Positions 7,873 to 16,036 of a DNA stretch of 64,000 bases are shown in pieces. The position numbers were made by a program, and so were the translations under genes. A model generated the notes under the pieces. The model did no database searches, was not told the DNA's origin, and saw only the letters and a list, made by a program, of their open reading frames with translations. Each line of letters starts with the position of its first letter. Positions within the stretch are counted from its first letter, which is position 1. Source of the DNA: Candidatus Terasakiella magnetica (GTDB lineage Bacteria > Pseudomonadota > Alphaproteobacteria > Rhodospirillales > Terasakiellaceae); contig NZ_FLYE01000003.1 in the NCBI RefSeq assembly GCF_900093605.1, positions 62,001-126,000 on the forward strand, read 5' to 3'.

Positions 7873-9678
7873 CTATTCTTCTCCGTTGTCACTATGGTCT
7901 GGGTCGCCGGGATTTTCTTCGATTTGAATCGCAGCGTCCATACTATCAAGTTTAATTTCGTGTACTTTTTCAATCACGCTGCCGGGAAAGGACGATAAAA
8001 TATCGCTGACCAGCGGGTGTTTTGCCAGTTCGGCTTTGCGTTTGGCAATGGCTTCATCGCGCACTTGGGCCAAGGTGATATCACCAGAAGCATGGCGCGA
8101 AACACTCACCGCCCAGATACGCGATGTATGGGTATCAAGGAATTTTTTCAAGTCCCCCGCCAATGTGGATGGGGCATGGTCACCGGGGCGAAACTCGATC
8201 TTGCCGGGTTCAAAAGAAACCAGATGAAGGTTATTCATCAAATTGGCTTTTAAGATGATGTTGCGCTTTTCTTCACTTAAGGCAACCACGGCGGGGAAAT
8301 CTTGCGGATCAGCTTTTGTCTCATCCTGCACCTTGGGTTGGCACACGGTGCGCCCGCCATTGACCACACGCATATTGGCTTGGGGTCCCGGATTTGGCGG
8401 ACCGCCTGCGCCCATATTTGGTGCGCCAACCGCTTGGGCCATTTGTGACCCCCCACCAGAACCACCGCCTGTGGGCACGCCGCCACCGCCACCACCAGTA
8501 GGGGCAGGCGGATTGTTTTGGATCATGCGCACGGCTTCTTCCGGTGTGGGCATATCAGCCACATAACACAGGCGGATGATAACCATTTCCGCAGCTTGTT
8601 GGGGGTGCGGTGCATTGCGCACTTCGCCCAATCCCTTCATTAAAATCTGGTAGGCACGTGCAAGAACGGACATGGCAAGCGTGTCAGACATTTCTTTGCC
8701 GCGCACACGCTCCATTTCAGAAACAACGGCATTTTGCGCTGCATCAGGCACGACTTTAACCCGTGTGAGCCAATGGGTGAGTTCCAGCAGGTCTTGTAAA
8801 ACAACACTGGGATCAGCACCGGCGGCATAAAGCGTGTCCATAACCTCAAGGGCTGCGGCTGCATCGCCTTTCATAATGGCGTCAAACAGATCAAAGGTGC
8901 GCCCGCGATCAGCAAGGCCGAGCATGTCACGCACTTGTGCTTCACCCACTTCGCCGTGGCAATGGGCAATGGCTTGATCCAGCAGGCTCAGCCCGTCACG
9001 AACAGACCCATCAGCAGCACGTGCGATCATGGCAAGGGCGCTCTCATCAACCTTGGCATCTTCTTTTTCAGCCACTTTATTGAAGTGGGAGGCAAGCAAT
9101 TCTTGGTCAATGCGGCGCAAATCAAAACGTTGGCAGCGCGATAAAACCGTGACCGGAACTTTGCGAATTTCTGTGGTCGCAAAGATGAATTTTACATGCT
9201 CTGGCGGCTCTTCCAATGTTTTTAGAAGGGCGTTAAAAGCGCCTTTTGAAAGCATGTGAACTTCATCGATGATGTAGATTTTATAACGTGCTGAGGTCGG
9301 ACGATAGCGCACCGACTCGATCACTTCGCGGATATCATCCACCCCTGTGCGCGACGCCGCATCCATCTCAATCACATCGACATGGCGGTCTTGGGCAATG
9401 GCGGTGCATTGATCACACACACCACAGGGGGTGATGGTTTCGCTGCCTTGTCCATCTTCACCCACACAGTTAAGCGCGCGCGCAACAAGGCGCGCCGTTG
9501 TAGTTTTACCCACACCGCGCACACCCGTGAGCATGAAAGCTTGGGCAAGACGACCCGATTCGATGGCATTGGACAGGGTGCGCACCATGGCGTCCTGTCC
9601 GATCAATTCCTCAAAAGTTGACGGGCGGTATTTACGCGCAAGAACGCGATATGCACCATTATCTTCTGTTTCAGTCAT
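7873..9678 (-). CDS. dnaX: DNA polymerase III subunit gamma/tau
   Basis: 601 residues. The AAA+ clamp-loader ATPase is clear: RVLARKYRPSTFEELIGQ, Walker A GVRGVGKTTTAR (about 52-63), a zinc-binding cysteine set (including CGVCDQC), Walker B IIDEVHMLSKGAFNALLKTL, and the sensor segment FIFATTEIRKVPVTVLSRCQ. After domain III comes a Gly/Pro-rich flexible stretch (about residues 395-440) and a tau-type C-terminus, which binds polymerase alpha and DnaB in the family. I saw no slippery A-rich heptamer with a stop nearby, so only the long form is expected. It heads dnaX-ybaB-recR. Confidence 0.95.
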   Translation of the reverse strand: MTETEDNGAYRVLARKYRPSTFEELIGQDAMVRTLSNAIESGRLAQAFMLTGVRGVGKTTTARLVARALNCVGEDGQGSETITPCGVCDQCTAIAQDRHVDVIEMDAASRTGVDDIREVIESVRYRPTSARYKIYIIDEVHMLSKGAFNALLKTLEEPPEHVKFIFATTEIRKVPVTVLSRCQRFDLRRIDQELLASHFNKVAEKEDAKVDESALAMIARAADGSVRDGLSLLDQAIAHCHGEVGEAQVRDMLGLADRGRTFDLFDAIMKGDAAAALEVMDTLYAAGADPSVVLQDLLELTHWLTRVKVVPDAAQNAVVSEMERVRGKEMSDTLAMSVLARAYQILMKGLGEVRNAPHPQQAAEMVIIRLCYVADMPTPEEAVRMIQNNPPAPTGGGGGGVPTGGGSGGGSQMAQAVGAPNMGAGGPPNPGPQANMRVVNGGRTVCQPKVQDETKADPQDFPAVVALSEEKRNIILKANLMNNLHLVSFEPGKIEFRPGDHAPSTLAGDLKKFLDTHTSRIWAVSVSRHASGDITLAQVRDEAIAKRKAELAKHPLVSDILSSFPGSVIEKVHEIKLDSMDAAIQIEENPGDPDHSDNGEE

Positions 9679-9771
9679 GGAATTTTGCCCGTCGTCTTAA
9701 TCTTTGAATTTAAGTTGCATCAAATTAGCAGGGCTGAGGGTGACATACCAGATGGGAATTGAAGAATTCTT

Positions 9772-10146
9772 TTATTTCTTCTTGTTTTTCTTGCGGCCTT
9801 TGAGCTCCTTCTTGGTGCGCTTGGCCTGTTTTCGCAGCATGGCTTTTAAAATATATTGCTCAAAAGTTCTCAGCTTCTTCCAGATTTTATCTTCACTGAT
9901 ATCTAGGCCAGCTTTTTTGAAATCCTTGCGGATGCGTTTAACAACGGGCTTGGGGCCAGCTTGGGAAATATCTTCGCTGATGAGTTCGAGGAAATATTCT
10001 TTTTTATTACGGCCCAGTTTTTTTGCCGCCCAGTTGGCCGCTTTTTTATTGCGCCGTGCTTCTAAATAGAAATATTCCAGTTCCGTATTGGCATGGCGAA
10101 TTTCATCGCATGTTCTCTTGGAATTCATGGTTCTTACGACGGACAT
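9772..10146 (-). CDS. DUF1476-like protein (ATPase inhibitor zeta-related) with lysine-rich tail
   Basis: 124 residues; GGGGGAT lies about 9 bases before the ATG. The centre, YLEARRNKKAANWAAKKLG, then ISQAGPKPVVKRIRKDF and DISEDKIWKKLRTF, follows the pattern of the alphaproteobacterial F1-ATPase inhibitor zeta family (EARRNKLLGLWAAELLG, EEAG, and so on). It differs from typical members: the N-terminal inhibitory segment is replaced and the C-terminus ends in a very basic KRTKKELKGRKKNKKK. That tail suggests binding of nucleic acid or acidic membranes. The family assignment rests on pattern comparison by eye. Confidence 0.55.
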   Translation of the reverse strand: MSVVRTMNSKRTCDEIRHANTELEYFYLEARRNKKAANWAAKKLGRNKKEYFLELISEDISQAGPKPVVKRIRKDFKKAGLDISEDKIWKKLRTFEQYILKAMLRKQAKRTKKELKGRKKNKKK

Positions 10147-10164
10147 TGAGTGATCCCCCTGTTT

Positions 10165-10902
10165 TTATGTTTTCGCATCCCTTAGTGCTTGCGCTTTTGC
10201 GTAACGATTTTGCAGGTCATCCATTTGTTCAAGAAACACCATAGCAGCGCTCTCAGCATCTTGGTCTTCAATGGCCTTCAACATACGTTCATGTTGCGCA
10301 ATGGTTTTTTCTTTATCCCAAAATTTGAAAACGATCAAGTTCACAATGGGTTGCACGGCCTCAATCACCGAGGACATCATAAAACGCAACATGGCATTTT
10401 GCGTGGCATCCACAAGGGTGCGGTGAAAGCGCACGTCTGAGGCACAAAAATCCTGATCGGCCAAATTGGGGGTTTTCTGGATATGAATTTCTGCACGCAG
10501 GCGCTCTAGATGGCTTTCTTCGCGGCGCTCAGCGGCAAGACGTACGCAGACAAGTTCAAGCTCACGTCGAGCCTCAGCAATATCGGAAAGGTCAAACTCG
10601 CCCATGGTGGTCAAGAGGGAGGTGATATTGGTGAGGGAGTTTTGCGCCTCATCACTATCAGGGCGATTAATAAAGGTCCCACCTGTTGGGCCGCGGCGCG
10701 AACGAATAAGATTTTGCGCGGCAAGACGTTTTAAAGCCTCGCGAATTGTCGGGCGCGAGACACCAAAGCGTGCAGCCAGCTCCGGTTCTGTGGGCAGGCG
10801 TTCATCCACTTTAAGCTCGCCTTCTAAAATGGCGAGACGGATTGTCTCTGAGATTTGTTTTGCCAAACTCTCAGTCACCAGTGGTTCGTATTTCATGCCC
10901 AT
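10165..10902 (-). CDS. FadR/GntR-family transcriptional regulator (FCD domain)
   Basis: 245 residues. The N-terminal winged helix (ISETIRLAILEGELKVDERL, PTEPELAARFGVSRPTIREA, LKRLAAQNLIRSRRGPTGGT) is classic GntR. The C-terminal half is an all-helical FCD ligand-binding domain; D-V-R-FH-R near residue 155 and the later His residues are candidates for metal binding. It is divergent from the acuI-like gene at 11061. Between them lies a palindrome that fits the FadR-type half-site rule T-N-G-T-N3-A-C-N-A. It probably controls the neighbouring reductase and itself. The ligand is unknown. Confidence 0.88.
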   Translation of the reverse strand: MGMKYEPLVTESLAKQISETIRLAILEGELKVDERLPTEPELAARFGVSRPTIREALKRLAAQNLIRSRRGPTGGTFINRPDSDEAQNSLTNITSLLTTMGEFDLSDIAEARRELELVCVRLAAERREESHLERLRAEIHIQKTPNLADQDFCASDVRFHRTLVDATQNAMLRFMMSSVIEAVQPIVNLIVFKFWDKEKTIAQHERMLKAIEDQDAESAAMVFLEQMDDLQNRYAKAQALRDAKT

Positions 10903-10996
10903 AAATTTTATCTAGCTTATTTCTATTTACTCAATGCGCGAAGCGCTACAATGCGCCCAAAGGGGCAGTTTTTCAAGCTTATTTTGACATTTGTTA

Positions 10997-11031
10997 ATTT
11001 GTTTGACAAATATATAAATTAGGGTACCATA
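10997..11031 (+). promoter_or_regulatory. Candidate FadR-type operator overlapping a promoter
   Basis: ATTTGT (10997-11002), TTG, ACAAAT (11006-11011) is a perfect 6-bp inverted repeat with a 3-base spacer, matching the GntR/FadR rule TNGTNNNACNA. A -35-like TTGACA (11003-11008) lies inside it. A weak -10-like TACCAT (11025-11030) follows at a spacing of 16. Binding here would block RNA polymerase at the acuI-like gene. Confidence 0.6.
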
Positions 11032-11060
11032 GGGTCAAATTTAATCAATTGAGGTGTTTC

Positions 11061-12050
11061 ATGTTTAAAGCGTTAGTTCTGTCTAAAAACGATGACGGTG
11101 TTTCTTCTGAAATTCAGGAAATGAATGCTGACCAGTTGCCAGAAGGTGATGTGGTGGTAAATGTTGAATATTCAACATTGAACTATAAAGACGGTCTCGT
11201 GTTAAACGGTCTTGGTGGTCTGGTGCGTAACTACCCGCATGTGGGTGGTGTTGATTTTGCCGGCACAGTTGAGACAAGCACCCATGCAGACTTCAAAGCA
11301 GGTGATAAAGTTGTTTTGACAGGCTGGCGCGTTGGTGAAGTTCACTGGGGCGGCTATGGTCAAAAAGCACGTGTGAGCGGTGACTGGTTGGTGCATTTGC
11401 CAGAAGGTCTGGATACGCGCCAAGCCATGGCTGTTGGAACTGCTGGTTTTACCTCCATGTTGGGTGTGATGGCGCTGGAAGATCAAGGTCTAAGCCCTGA
11501 AAAAGGCGAAGTTTTGATCACAGGTGCTGCGGGTGGTGTAGGTTCTGTTGCCGCCGCAATCCTTGCCAAGCTTGGTTATGATGTTGCAGGCTCAACAGGG
11601 CGCGCAGACACACATGATTATTTGCGCGAGATGGGTGTGAAAAACATTATTGGACGTGATGAACTTTCAGAAGCTTCAAAACGCCCATTGGAAAAAGAAC
11701 TTTGGGCAGGCTGTATTGATGCGGTTGGTGGCACAACATTGTCACGCGTTTTGGCGCAAATGAAATATGGCGGCTCTGTTGCAGCCATCGGCCTTGCGGG
11801 TGGTAACAAACTGGATGCGACAGTCATTCCGTTCTTGTTGCGTGGTGTAAATTTGTTGGGTATCGATTCTGTTATGTGCCCGAAAGAGCGTCGCGTTAAA
11901 GCATGGAACCGCATTGTCACAGACCTGCCAATGGAAAAACTGGACGGTATGATTTCACAAGCCAAACTTCAAGACTTGCCGCAATTGGGCAAAGACATCA
12001 TTGCAGGCCAAGTACGTGGTCGTGTGGTTGTGGATGTTGCTGGCAGCTAA
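11061..12050 (+). CDS. acuI: Acrylyl-CoA reductase (NADPH)/YhdH-type quinone oxidoreductase
   Basis: 329 residues from the ATG at 11061, chosen because GAGGTG lies 6 bases before it; a TTG at 11049 also keeps the frame. It is a zinc-independent medium-chain dehydrogenase: YSTLNYKDGLVLNGLGGLVR and YPHVGGVDFAGTV (N-terminal catalytic fold), then VLITGAAGGVGSVAAAILAK (Rossmann NADPH loop AAGGVG), GSTGRADTHDYLREMG and the C-terminal MEKLDGMISQAKL. The AcuI/YhdH group reduces acryloyl-CoA to propionyl-CoA, for example in DMSP breakdown. No other DMSP genes are nearby, so the substrate is inference. Confidence 0.85.
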   Translation: MFKALVLSKNDDGVSSEIQEMNADQLPEGDVVVNVEYSTLNYKDGLVLNGLGGLVRNYPHVGGVDFAGTVETSTHADFKAGDKVVLTGWRVGEVHWGGYGQKARVSGDWLVHLPEGLDTRQAMAVGTAGFTSMLGVMALEDQGLSPEKGEVLITGAAGGVGSVAAAILAKLGYDVAGSTGRADTHDYLREMGVKNIIGRDELSEASKRPLEKELWAGCIDAVGGTTLSRVLAQMKYGGSVAAIGLAGGNKLDATVIPFLLRGVNLLGIDSVMCPKERRVKAWNRIVTDLPMEKLDGMISQAKLQDLPQLGKDIIAGQVRGRVVVDVAGS

Positions 12051-12135
12051 GCCAACAACGCAGTATTACGTATTGTAATTACGCTTTAAAGCGGACTAGA
12101 TTGGTATCAGAACTGACTCATTTGGGAGACATCTG

Positions 12136-12801
12136 GTGATCAATCTGGTCCGCTTTTCTTTTTTGGCCTTTATCCTCTTTTCTGCACCACAGGCATGGGC
12201 TGATAGCAATGCTGCGCGTGAGCTGGCAGAACGCCTTGAAGCCAAGGCCATGAACGGGGATATCAGAGCAACCTATAAATTGGGTTTGCTTTTTTCCCAA
12301 GGCAAAAAAGTTCAGGTGGATTATGTCACCGCCTTTGAATGGTTTTTGCGCGCAGCCAAACATGATGATGTCAAAGCCATGATGAAAGTCTCTGACATGT
12401 ATTTGGCAGGCAAGGGCATTGACCCAAGCGTAGAAGAAGCCACTAAATGGAATGAAAAGGCCGCGAAAAAAGGCTCTCGCAAAGCTATGGTCAAGCTTGG
12501 GGCCATGGCGGTTTCGCAAAAAAAATATGCAGACTCGGCTTATTGGTACAAAAAGGCCGCTGTCATGGGTGATGTGACGGCTATGCGGGAAATTGCACGC
12601 TATTATTATAACGGTACAGGCGTGCATTTTAACCTGACATTGGCCTTTGCTTGGTATGAGCTCGCTGTCAAAAGAAAAGACAGAAGTGCGCGCACCTTGC
12701 AGCTTAAAATGATTGAGGAAAAAGGCCAAGACTGGGCCAATGAAATCCGCAGTCTTGTTGAAAACCGCATGATCCCGAAAGAATATTGGGACGAGCGTTA
12801 A
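12136..12801 (+). CDS. Secreted Sel1-repeat (SLR/TPR-like) protein
   Basis: 221 residues from a GTG start with GGGAGA 7 bases before it. A signal peptide (LVRFSFLAFILFSAPQAWA) ends near residue 22. The mature protein holds about four Sel1-like repeats: GDIRATYKLGLLFSQGKKVQ, DDVKAMMKVSDMYLAGKGID, KGSRKAMVKLGAMAVSQKKY and GDVTAMREIARYYYNGTGVH. Sel1 proteins act as periplasmic scaffolds; partners are unknown. Its stop codon directly abuts the stop of yjbQ on the other strand, with no room for a terminator. Confidence 0.82.
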   Translation: MINLVRFSFLAFILFSAPQAWADSNAARELAERLEAKAMNGDIRATYKLGLLFSQGKKVQVDYVTAFEWFLRAAKHDDVKAMMKVSDMYLAGKGIDPSVEEATKWNEKAAKKGSRKAMVKLGAMAVSQKKYADSAYWYKKAAVMGDVTAMREIARYYYNGTGVHFNLTLAFAWYELAVKRKDRSARTLQLKMIEEKGQDWANEIRSLVENRMIPKEYWDER

Positions 12802-13221
12802 TTATTGTCCCATTAAATGGGCGATAACATTGCGCCGATGGGGCTGGGCACGATGTTCAAACAGGTAAATCCCTTGCCATGTGCCCAATGTGGGATGCCC
12901 GTTTGAAACCGGAATGGTTAAAGATACGTCTGTTAGCGCTGATTTTATATGGGCAGGCATATCATCGGGGCCTTCCATGGTATGGCGCAACCATTCCATA
13001 TGTTCAGGCACCATGCGGGCAAAAAATTCATTAAGATCAAGCTGTACATCAGGATCAGCATTTTCCTGAATGGTCAGGCTTGCGCTGGTATGTTTACAAA
13101 AGAGCGTCAAAAGCCCCGTTTCAATGCCTGTCTCGTTGACCCACGTGCTCACATCATGGGTGAATTCATACAGACCTTGGCTGCGTGTTGAAATTTGAAA
13201 TGTGGTCTGGGCTTGTTGCAT
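12802..13221 (-). CDS. yjbQ: UPF0047 family protein (YjbQ)
   Basis: 139 residues, full length for the family. Signature segments are FCKHTSASLTIQENADPDV, VPEHMEWLRHTMEGPDDMPA, HIKSALTDVSLTIPV, and GTWQGIYLFEHR. His and Glu residues in the first and last segments form the conserved pocket. E. coli YjbQ has weak thiamine-phosphate synthase activity; the physiological role is unclear. The stop abuts the Sel1 gene. Confidence 0.9.
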   Translation of the reverse strand: MQQAQTTFQISTRSQGLYEFTHDVSTWVNETGIETGLLTLFCKHTSASLTIQENADPDVQLDLNEFFARMVPEHMEWLRHTMEGPDDMPAHIKSALTDVSLTIPVSNGHPTLGTWQGIYLFEHRAQPHRRNVIAHLMGQ

Positions 13222-13251
13222 GGGGGCTCTCCTTAGGCTGGAGAGATGATA

Positions 13252-14004
13252 TCAATCAAATCGCGCCGCTGCCATAGACAAGTTTTTATGTTCAAACCCG
13301 CGATGAAGCAAACTCGATGTTGATTGCGCTGCCCCCATTGCCATGTAGATCGGTTTCCAATGTTCATCTCTGGGGTGGGCTTTGGCAAAATGGGGCATTT
13401 GTGTTGCGGCCTTGAGCAAGGCGTGGTGGTCATTTTCTTTGATCTTATGCGCAAACCAGTCCTCAGCCTCTATGGCCCAACGCTCAGCTTTTGATGAAAA
13501 GAATTCCAATTCCCCAAGGTTATGGGTCATAGCCCCAGAAGCCATAATCAGGATGTTCTCATTGCGCAAGGGCGCAAGCTTTTGCCCGATCTCATAAAGG
13601 GCTTGGGCAGATAGATTTACAGGCAGGCTTAATTGAATGACAGGGATATCGCTTTGCCCATAGATCAAGGCCATGGGAATCCATGCCCCGTGATCAAGTC
13701 CGCGTTTATGATCCAGTTTTGCCCCCGTTAAGGTGCTCACACGCTCGGCGATTAAAGCAGAGCCTTTGAAAGAATAGTCCTGTTGGTAAAGCTCTTTGGG
13801 AAAACCATAGAAATCATTGAGGGTCTGTGGCGTCTCAGTTGCGCTCACCTGAAGATCACGGGTTTCCCAATGGGCGCTGATGATGACAATGGCTTTTGGG
13901 GTGGGGAGATCATCGGCTAATGATTTTAAAAATTGATGGCCTGCGCTGTCTTGTTCAATCAAAACAGTGGGGGAACCGTGGGAAATAAAAAGGGAGGGCA
14001 ACAT
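13252..14004 (-). CDS. ygiD: DODA-type class III extradiol dioxygenase (YgiD-like)
   Basis: 250 residues. It belongs to the LigB/DODA fold: MLPSLFISHGSPTVLIEQ, IVIISAHWETRDLQVSATE, GLDHGAWIPMALIYGQSDIP, LIMASGAMTHNLGELEF and AHPRDEHWKPIYMAMGAA. The His residues in SHGSP, SAHWE, DHGAW and DEHWKP provide the metal site. The E. coli relative YgiD cleaves L-DOPA to 4,5-seco-DOPA. GGAG lies about 10 bases before the ATG, but the ATG itself is inside a long inverted repeat (13990-14058). Confidence 0.88.
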   Translation of the reverse strand: MLPSLFISHGSPTVLIEQDSAGHQFLKSLADDLPTPKAIVIISAHWETRDLQVSATETPQTLNDFYGFPKELYQQDYSFKGSALIAERVSTLTGAKLDHKRGLDHGAWIPMALIYGQSDIPVIQLSLPVNLSAQALYEIGQKLAPLRNENILIMASGAMTHNLGELEFFSSKAERWAIEAEDWFAHKIKENDHHALLKAATQMPHFAKAHPRDEHWKPIYMAMGAAQSTSSLLHRGFEHKNLSMAAARFD

Positions 14005-14058
14005 CTTTCATACTCCAGCTTGTGTGTTCTTAAGGAATATAAGATGTCGCCCTCCCTT
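13990..14058 (-). promoter_or_regulatory. 18-bp inverted repeat covering the ygiD start codon
   Basis: On the minus strand the arm AAGGGAGGGCGACATCTT (14058-14041) can pair with AAGATGTTGCCCTCCCTT (14007-13990) with one mismatch around a 33-nt loop. The second arm contains the ygiD ATG and is followed by further T residues, so it looks like a terminator placed over a start codon. The ribosome binding site stays in the loop. It could end the transcript coming from the U32 gene, attenuate ygiD, or hide its start. Confidence 0.6.
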
Positions 14059-14097
14059 TGATTAGGAGGAGAAATGGAAACAGTCTGTTTACGTCTT

Positions 14098-15759
14098 TCA
14101 AGAAACTTCTGTTACTTCCAACATTTCGCCGATTTTCTTTTCTTTCATTTTTTCACGTGCTTTGGCGTATTTATCATCCTGCCAGAACATCAAACAACCG
14201 TTACACCCTTTACCACAACAGCTATCAAGCCCCTGTTTGGGCGCACGGTGGCCTGTGTTGGCTTTCATGGAAATACGTTTGCCCAAAAGTTCAGGGTCAT
14301 CCATGATGGCGCGATATTCTTCTTCGCTGATCAGGCCGCGCTCAAGCTCTTGGGCACGGATTTCAGAAAGGCGACTGACGCGTTCTTCTTCACTCATGGG
14401 TGTTTCACGACGTGCAACCGTAAGCGCTGGAATGCGTTTTTTCAGCTCTTCTGGGTTTTCTTGATCAAAAACAGAAATGGGCACGCGGATGGCTTTGCCC
14501 TGACCGGGGTTGACCTTATGGGTGATCTCACCTGTTTTGGCATCTTCAAATTCGTAAAGACGCAGGCGGATGGGCTCAATCTCTTTGGGCGGCAAGAATT
14601 CAATCACGTCACCGGGCAAAAGGAAATTGCGGATTTCAAAGATCATGTCATCCCCATCCCATTTGGTGATTAGCCCGCCATATTGCCAACCGCCCACAGG
14701 TTTGGTGCGATCATAGTTATGGGCCACACCAGTTAGGCGACCTTCATGAAAGCCCATGGTAAAGCCACGGTTTTGCAAGGTGTAAAGTTCACGCAAATAA
14801 GGCTCAGGGTCCCAATTTTCAGGGTCTTTATACCAATCATCAATAGCCAAGCGATAAGCACGCGCGGTGATGGCAGCGTAATATTCAGACTTGTTGCGTC
14901 CTTCAACCTTGAGACTATCCACCCCAAGCTTGAGATATTCCGGCAGCACAGGCATGAGACAAAGGTCTTTGGAGTTTAGGATATAGGAGCCAAAGTTATC
15001 TTCCTCAATGGGGAAAAGCTCACCGGGGCGGAACTGTTCTTCCATGAGGAATTCAAACAGGTCAGCATTTTGATCGGTGATTTCAATGGCCTTATCGGTG
15101 CCATCCTTAAGCTTGAGGTTCAGCTTATATTTCCAGCGACAAGAATGCGCACAGTTACCTTGGTTGGCCCCGCGCTCAGACATGAAGTTAGACAGCAGGC
15201 AACGACCGGAATAGGTCATGCACATGGAACCTTGAACGAAAGCTTCCAGCTTGATCTCAGGCTGTTTTTCACGGATTTCAGCAAGTTCTTCAAAGCTGGT
15301 TTCACGCGCAAGCACGACCAAAGAGGCCCCTTGGTTGCGCCAGAAATCGACCGTTAGCCAAGAACAAACATTGGCTTGTGTTGAGACATGGGCTTCCAGC
15401 TCTGGTGCATGTTGGCGCACAAATTGGAATACACCCGGATCAGCAATGATAACGCCGTCAGGTTTAACTGTGCGGATAGTTTCGATAAACTTTGGGAGTT
15501 TTTCGATATCTGAGTTATGGGTAAACAGGTTAAGCGTTAAATAGATACGCTTGCCATGTTCATGAACAAATTTTACCCCTTCGATCAGTTCTTCCAGTGT
15601 AAAGGAAGATTGCGTGCGCAGTGAGAGATCGGGCGTGCCAGCATAAACGGCATCTGCGCCATAAAGGATGGCGGTTTTTAGCTTGGTCAGTGATCCTGCC
15701 GGCATCAACAGTTCTGAACGTTTTGGTCTGCTCACATGGGGTAAAGAGGGCATGTTCAT
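14098..15759 (-). CDS. trhP: U32 family hydroxylase, TrhP/YegQ-like (tRNA or rRNA hydroxylation)
   Basis: 553 residues, longer than E. coli TrhP. The barrel domain (SELLMPAGSLTKLKTAILYG, ADAVYAGTPDLSLR) is followed by the cysteine cluster GSMCMTYSGRCLLSNF and GNCAHSCRWKY, which binds iron-sulfur in this family. The C-terminal beta domain (LLPGDVIEFLPPKEIEPI) is also present. TrhP makes 5-hydroxyuridine in tRNA with prephenate. An added C-terminal part contains SCCGKGCNGCLMFWQ, a second cysteine-rich patch. Its start overlaps the DUF1289 stop by 4 bases (ATGA). Choice between TrhP and RlhA relatives is from overall resemblance. Confidence 0.82.
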   Translation of the reverse strand: MNMPSLPHVSRPKRSELLMPAGSLTKLKTAILYGADAVYAGTPDLSLRTQSSFTLEELIEGVKFVHEHGKRIYLTLNLFTHNSDIEKLPKFIETIRTVKPDGVIIADPGVFQFVRQHAPELEAHVSTQANVCSWLTVDFWRNQGASLVVLARETSFEELAEIREKQPEIKLEAFVQGSMCMTYSGRCLLSNFMSERGANQGNCAHSCRWKYKLNLKLKDGTDKAIEITDQNADLFEFLMEEQFRPGELFPIEEDNFGSYILNSKDLCLMPVLPEYLKLGVDSLKVEGRNKSEYYAAITARAYRLAIDDWYKDPENWDPEPYLRELYTLQNRGFTMGFHEGRLTGVAHNYDRTKPVGGWQYGGLITKWDGDDMIFEIRNFLLPGDVIEFLPPKEIEPIRLRLYEFEDAKTGEITHKVNPGQGKAIRVPISVFDQENPEELKKRIPALTVARRETPMSEEERVSRLSEIRAQELERGLISEEEYRAIMDDPELLGKRISMKANTGHRAPKQGLDSCCGKGCNGCLMFWQDDKYAKAREKMKEKKIGEMLEVTEVS

Positions 15760-15956
15760 ACGGCGATCTTTCTACCTTCAGCTAAATCTTTGATGCGACC
15801 TTCAACGCGCACCATGGCTTCATCACGTTCTTCATCGCTCATTTTGCGCCAGTTGGCGAGCTCAACGCGGCTTCTGTAACAGCCAATGCAGTATTTATCT
15901 TCATCATCAAGCGTACATACGCCTGTGCAAGGGGAGGAGGCCTTTGCATCTGCCAT
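15756..15956 (-). CDS. DUF1289 family protein
   Basis: 66 residues. SPCTGVCTLDDEDKYCIGCY holds the four conserved cysteines of DUF1289 (CxxxCxxD...CxGC), followed by R-x-E-x-x-N-W and the E-R-D-E-A helix. The cysteines suggest a small metal or iron-sulfur site. It is translationally coupled to the U32 gene (ATGA overlap). It may assist that iron-sulfur enzyme, which is inference. Confidence 0.85.
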   Translation of the reverse strand: MADAKASSPCTGVCTLDDEDKYCIGCYRSRVELANWRKMSDEERDEAMVRVEGRIKDLAEGRKIAV

Positions 15957-16036
15957 AATCTAATTCCTTAATGTCTGACTAATTTTGTCGGTCATATAGC
16001 ATGAACCAAAGAAAGCGTAAACTCAAAAAAAAGGGT

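Noticed and set aside
7873-9678. Programmed frameshift in dnaX as in E. coli
   Set aside because: No slippery A AAA AAG heptamer followed by an early stop was found; the frame runs straight to the tau end.
12118-12729. 203-codon open frame on the minus strand over the Sel1 gene
   Set aside because: The plus-strand frame has a signal peptide, repeats and a ribosome binding site; the other does not.
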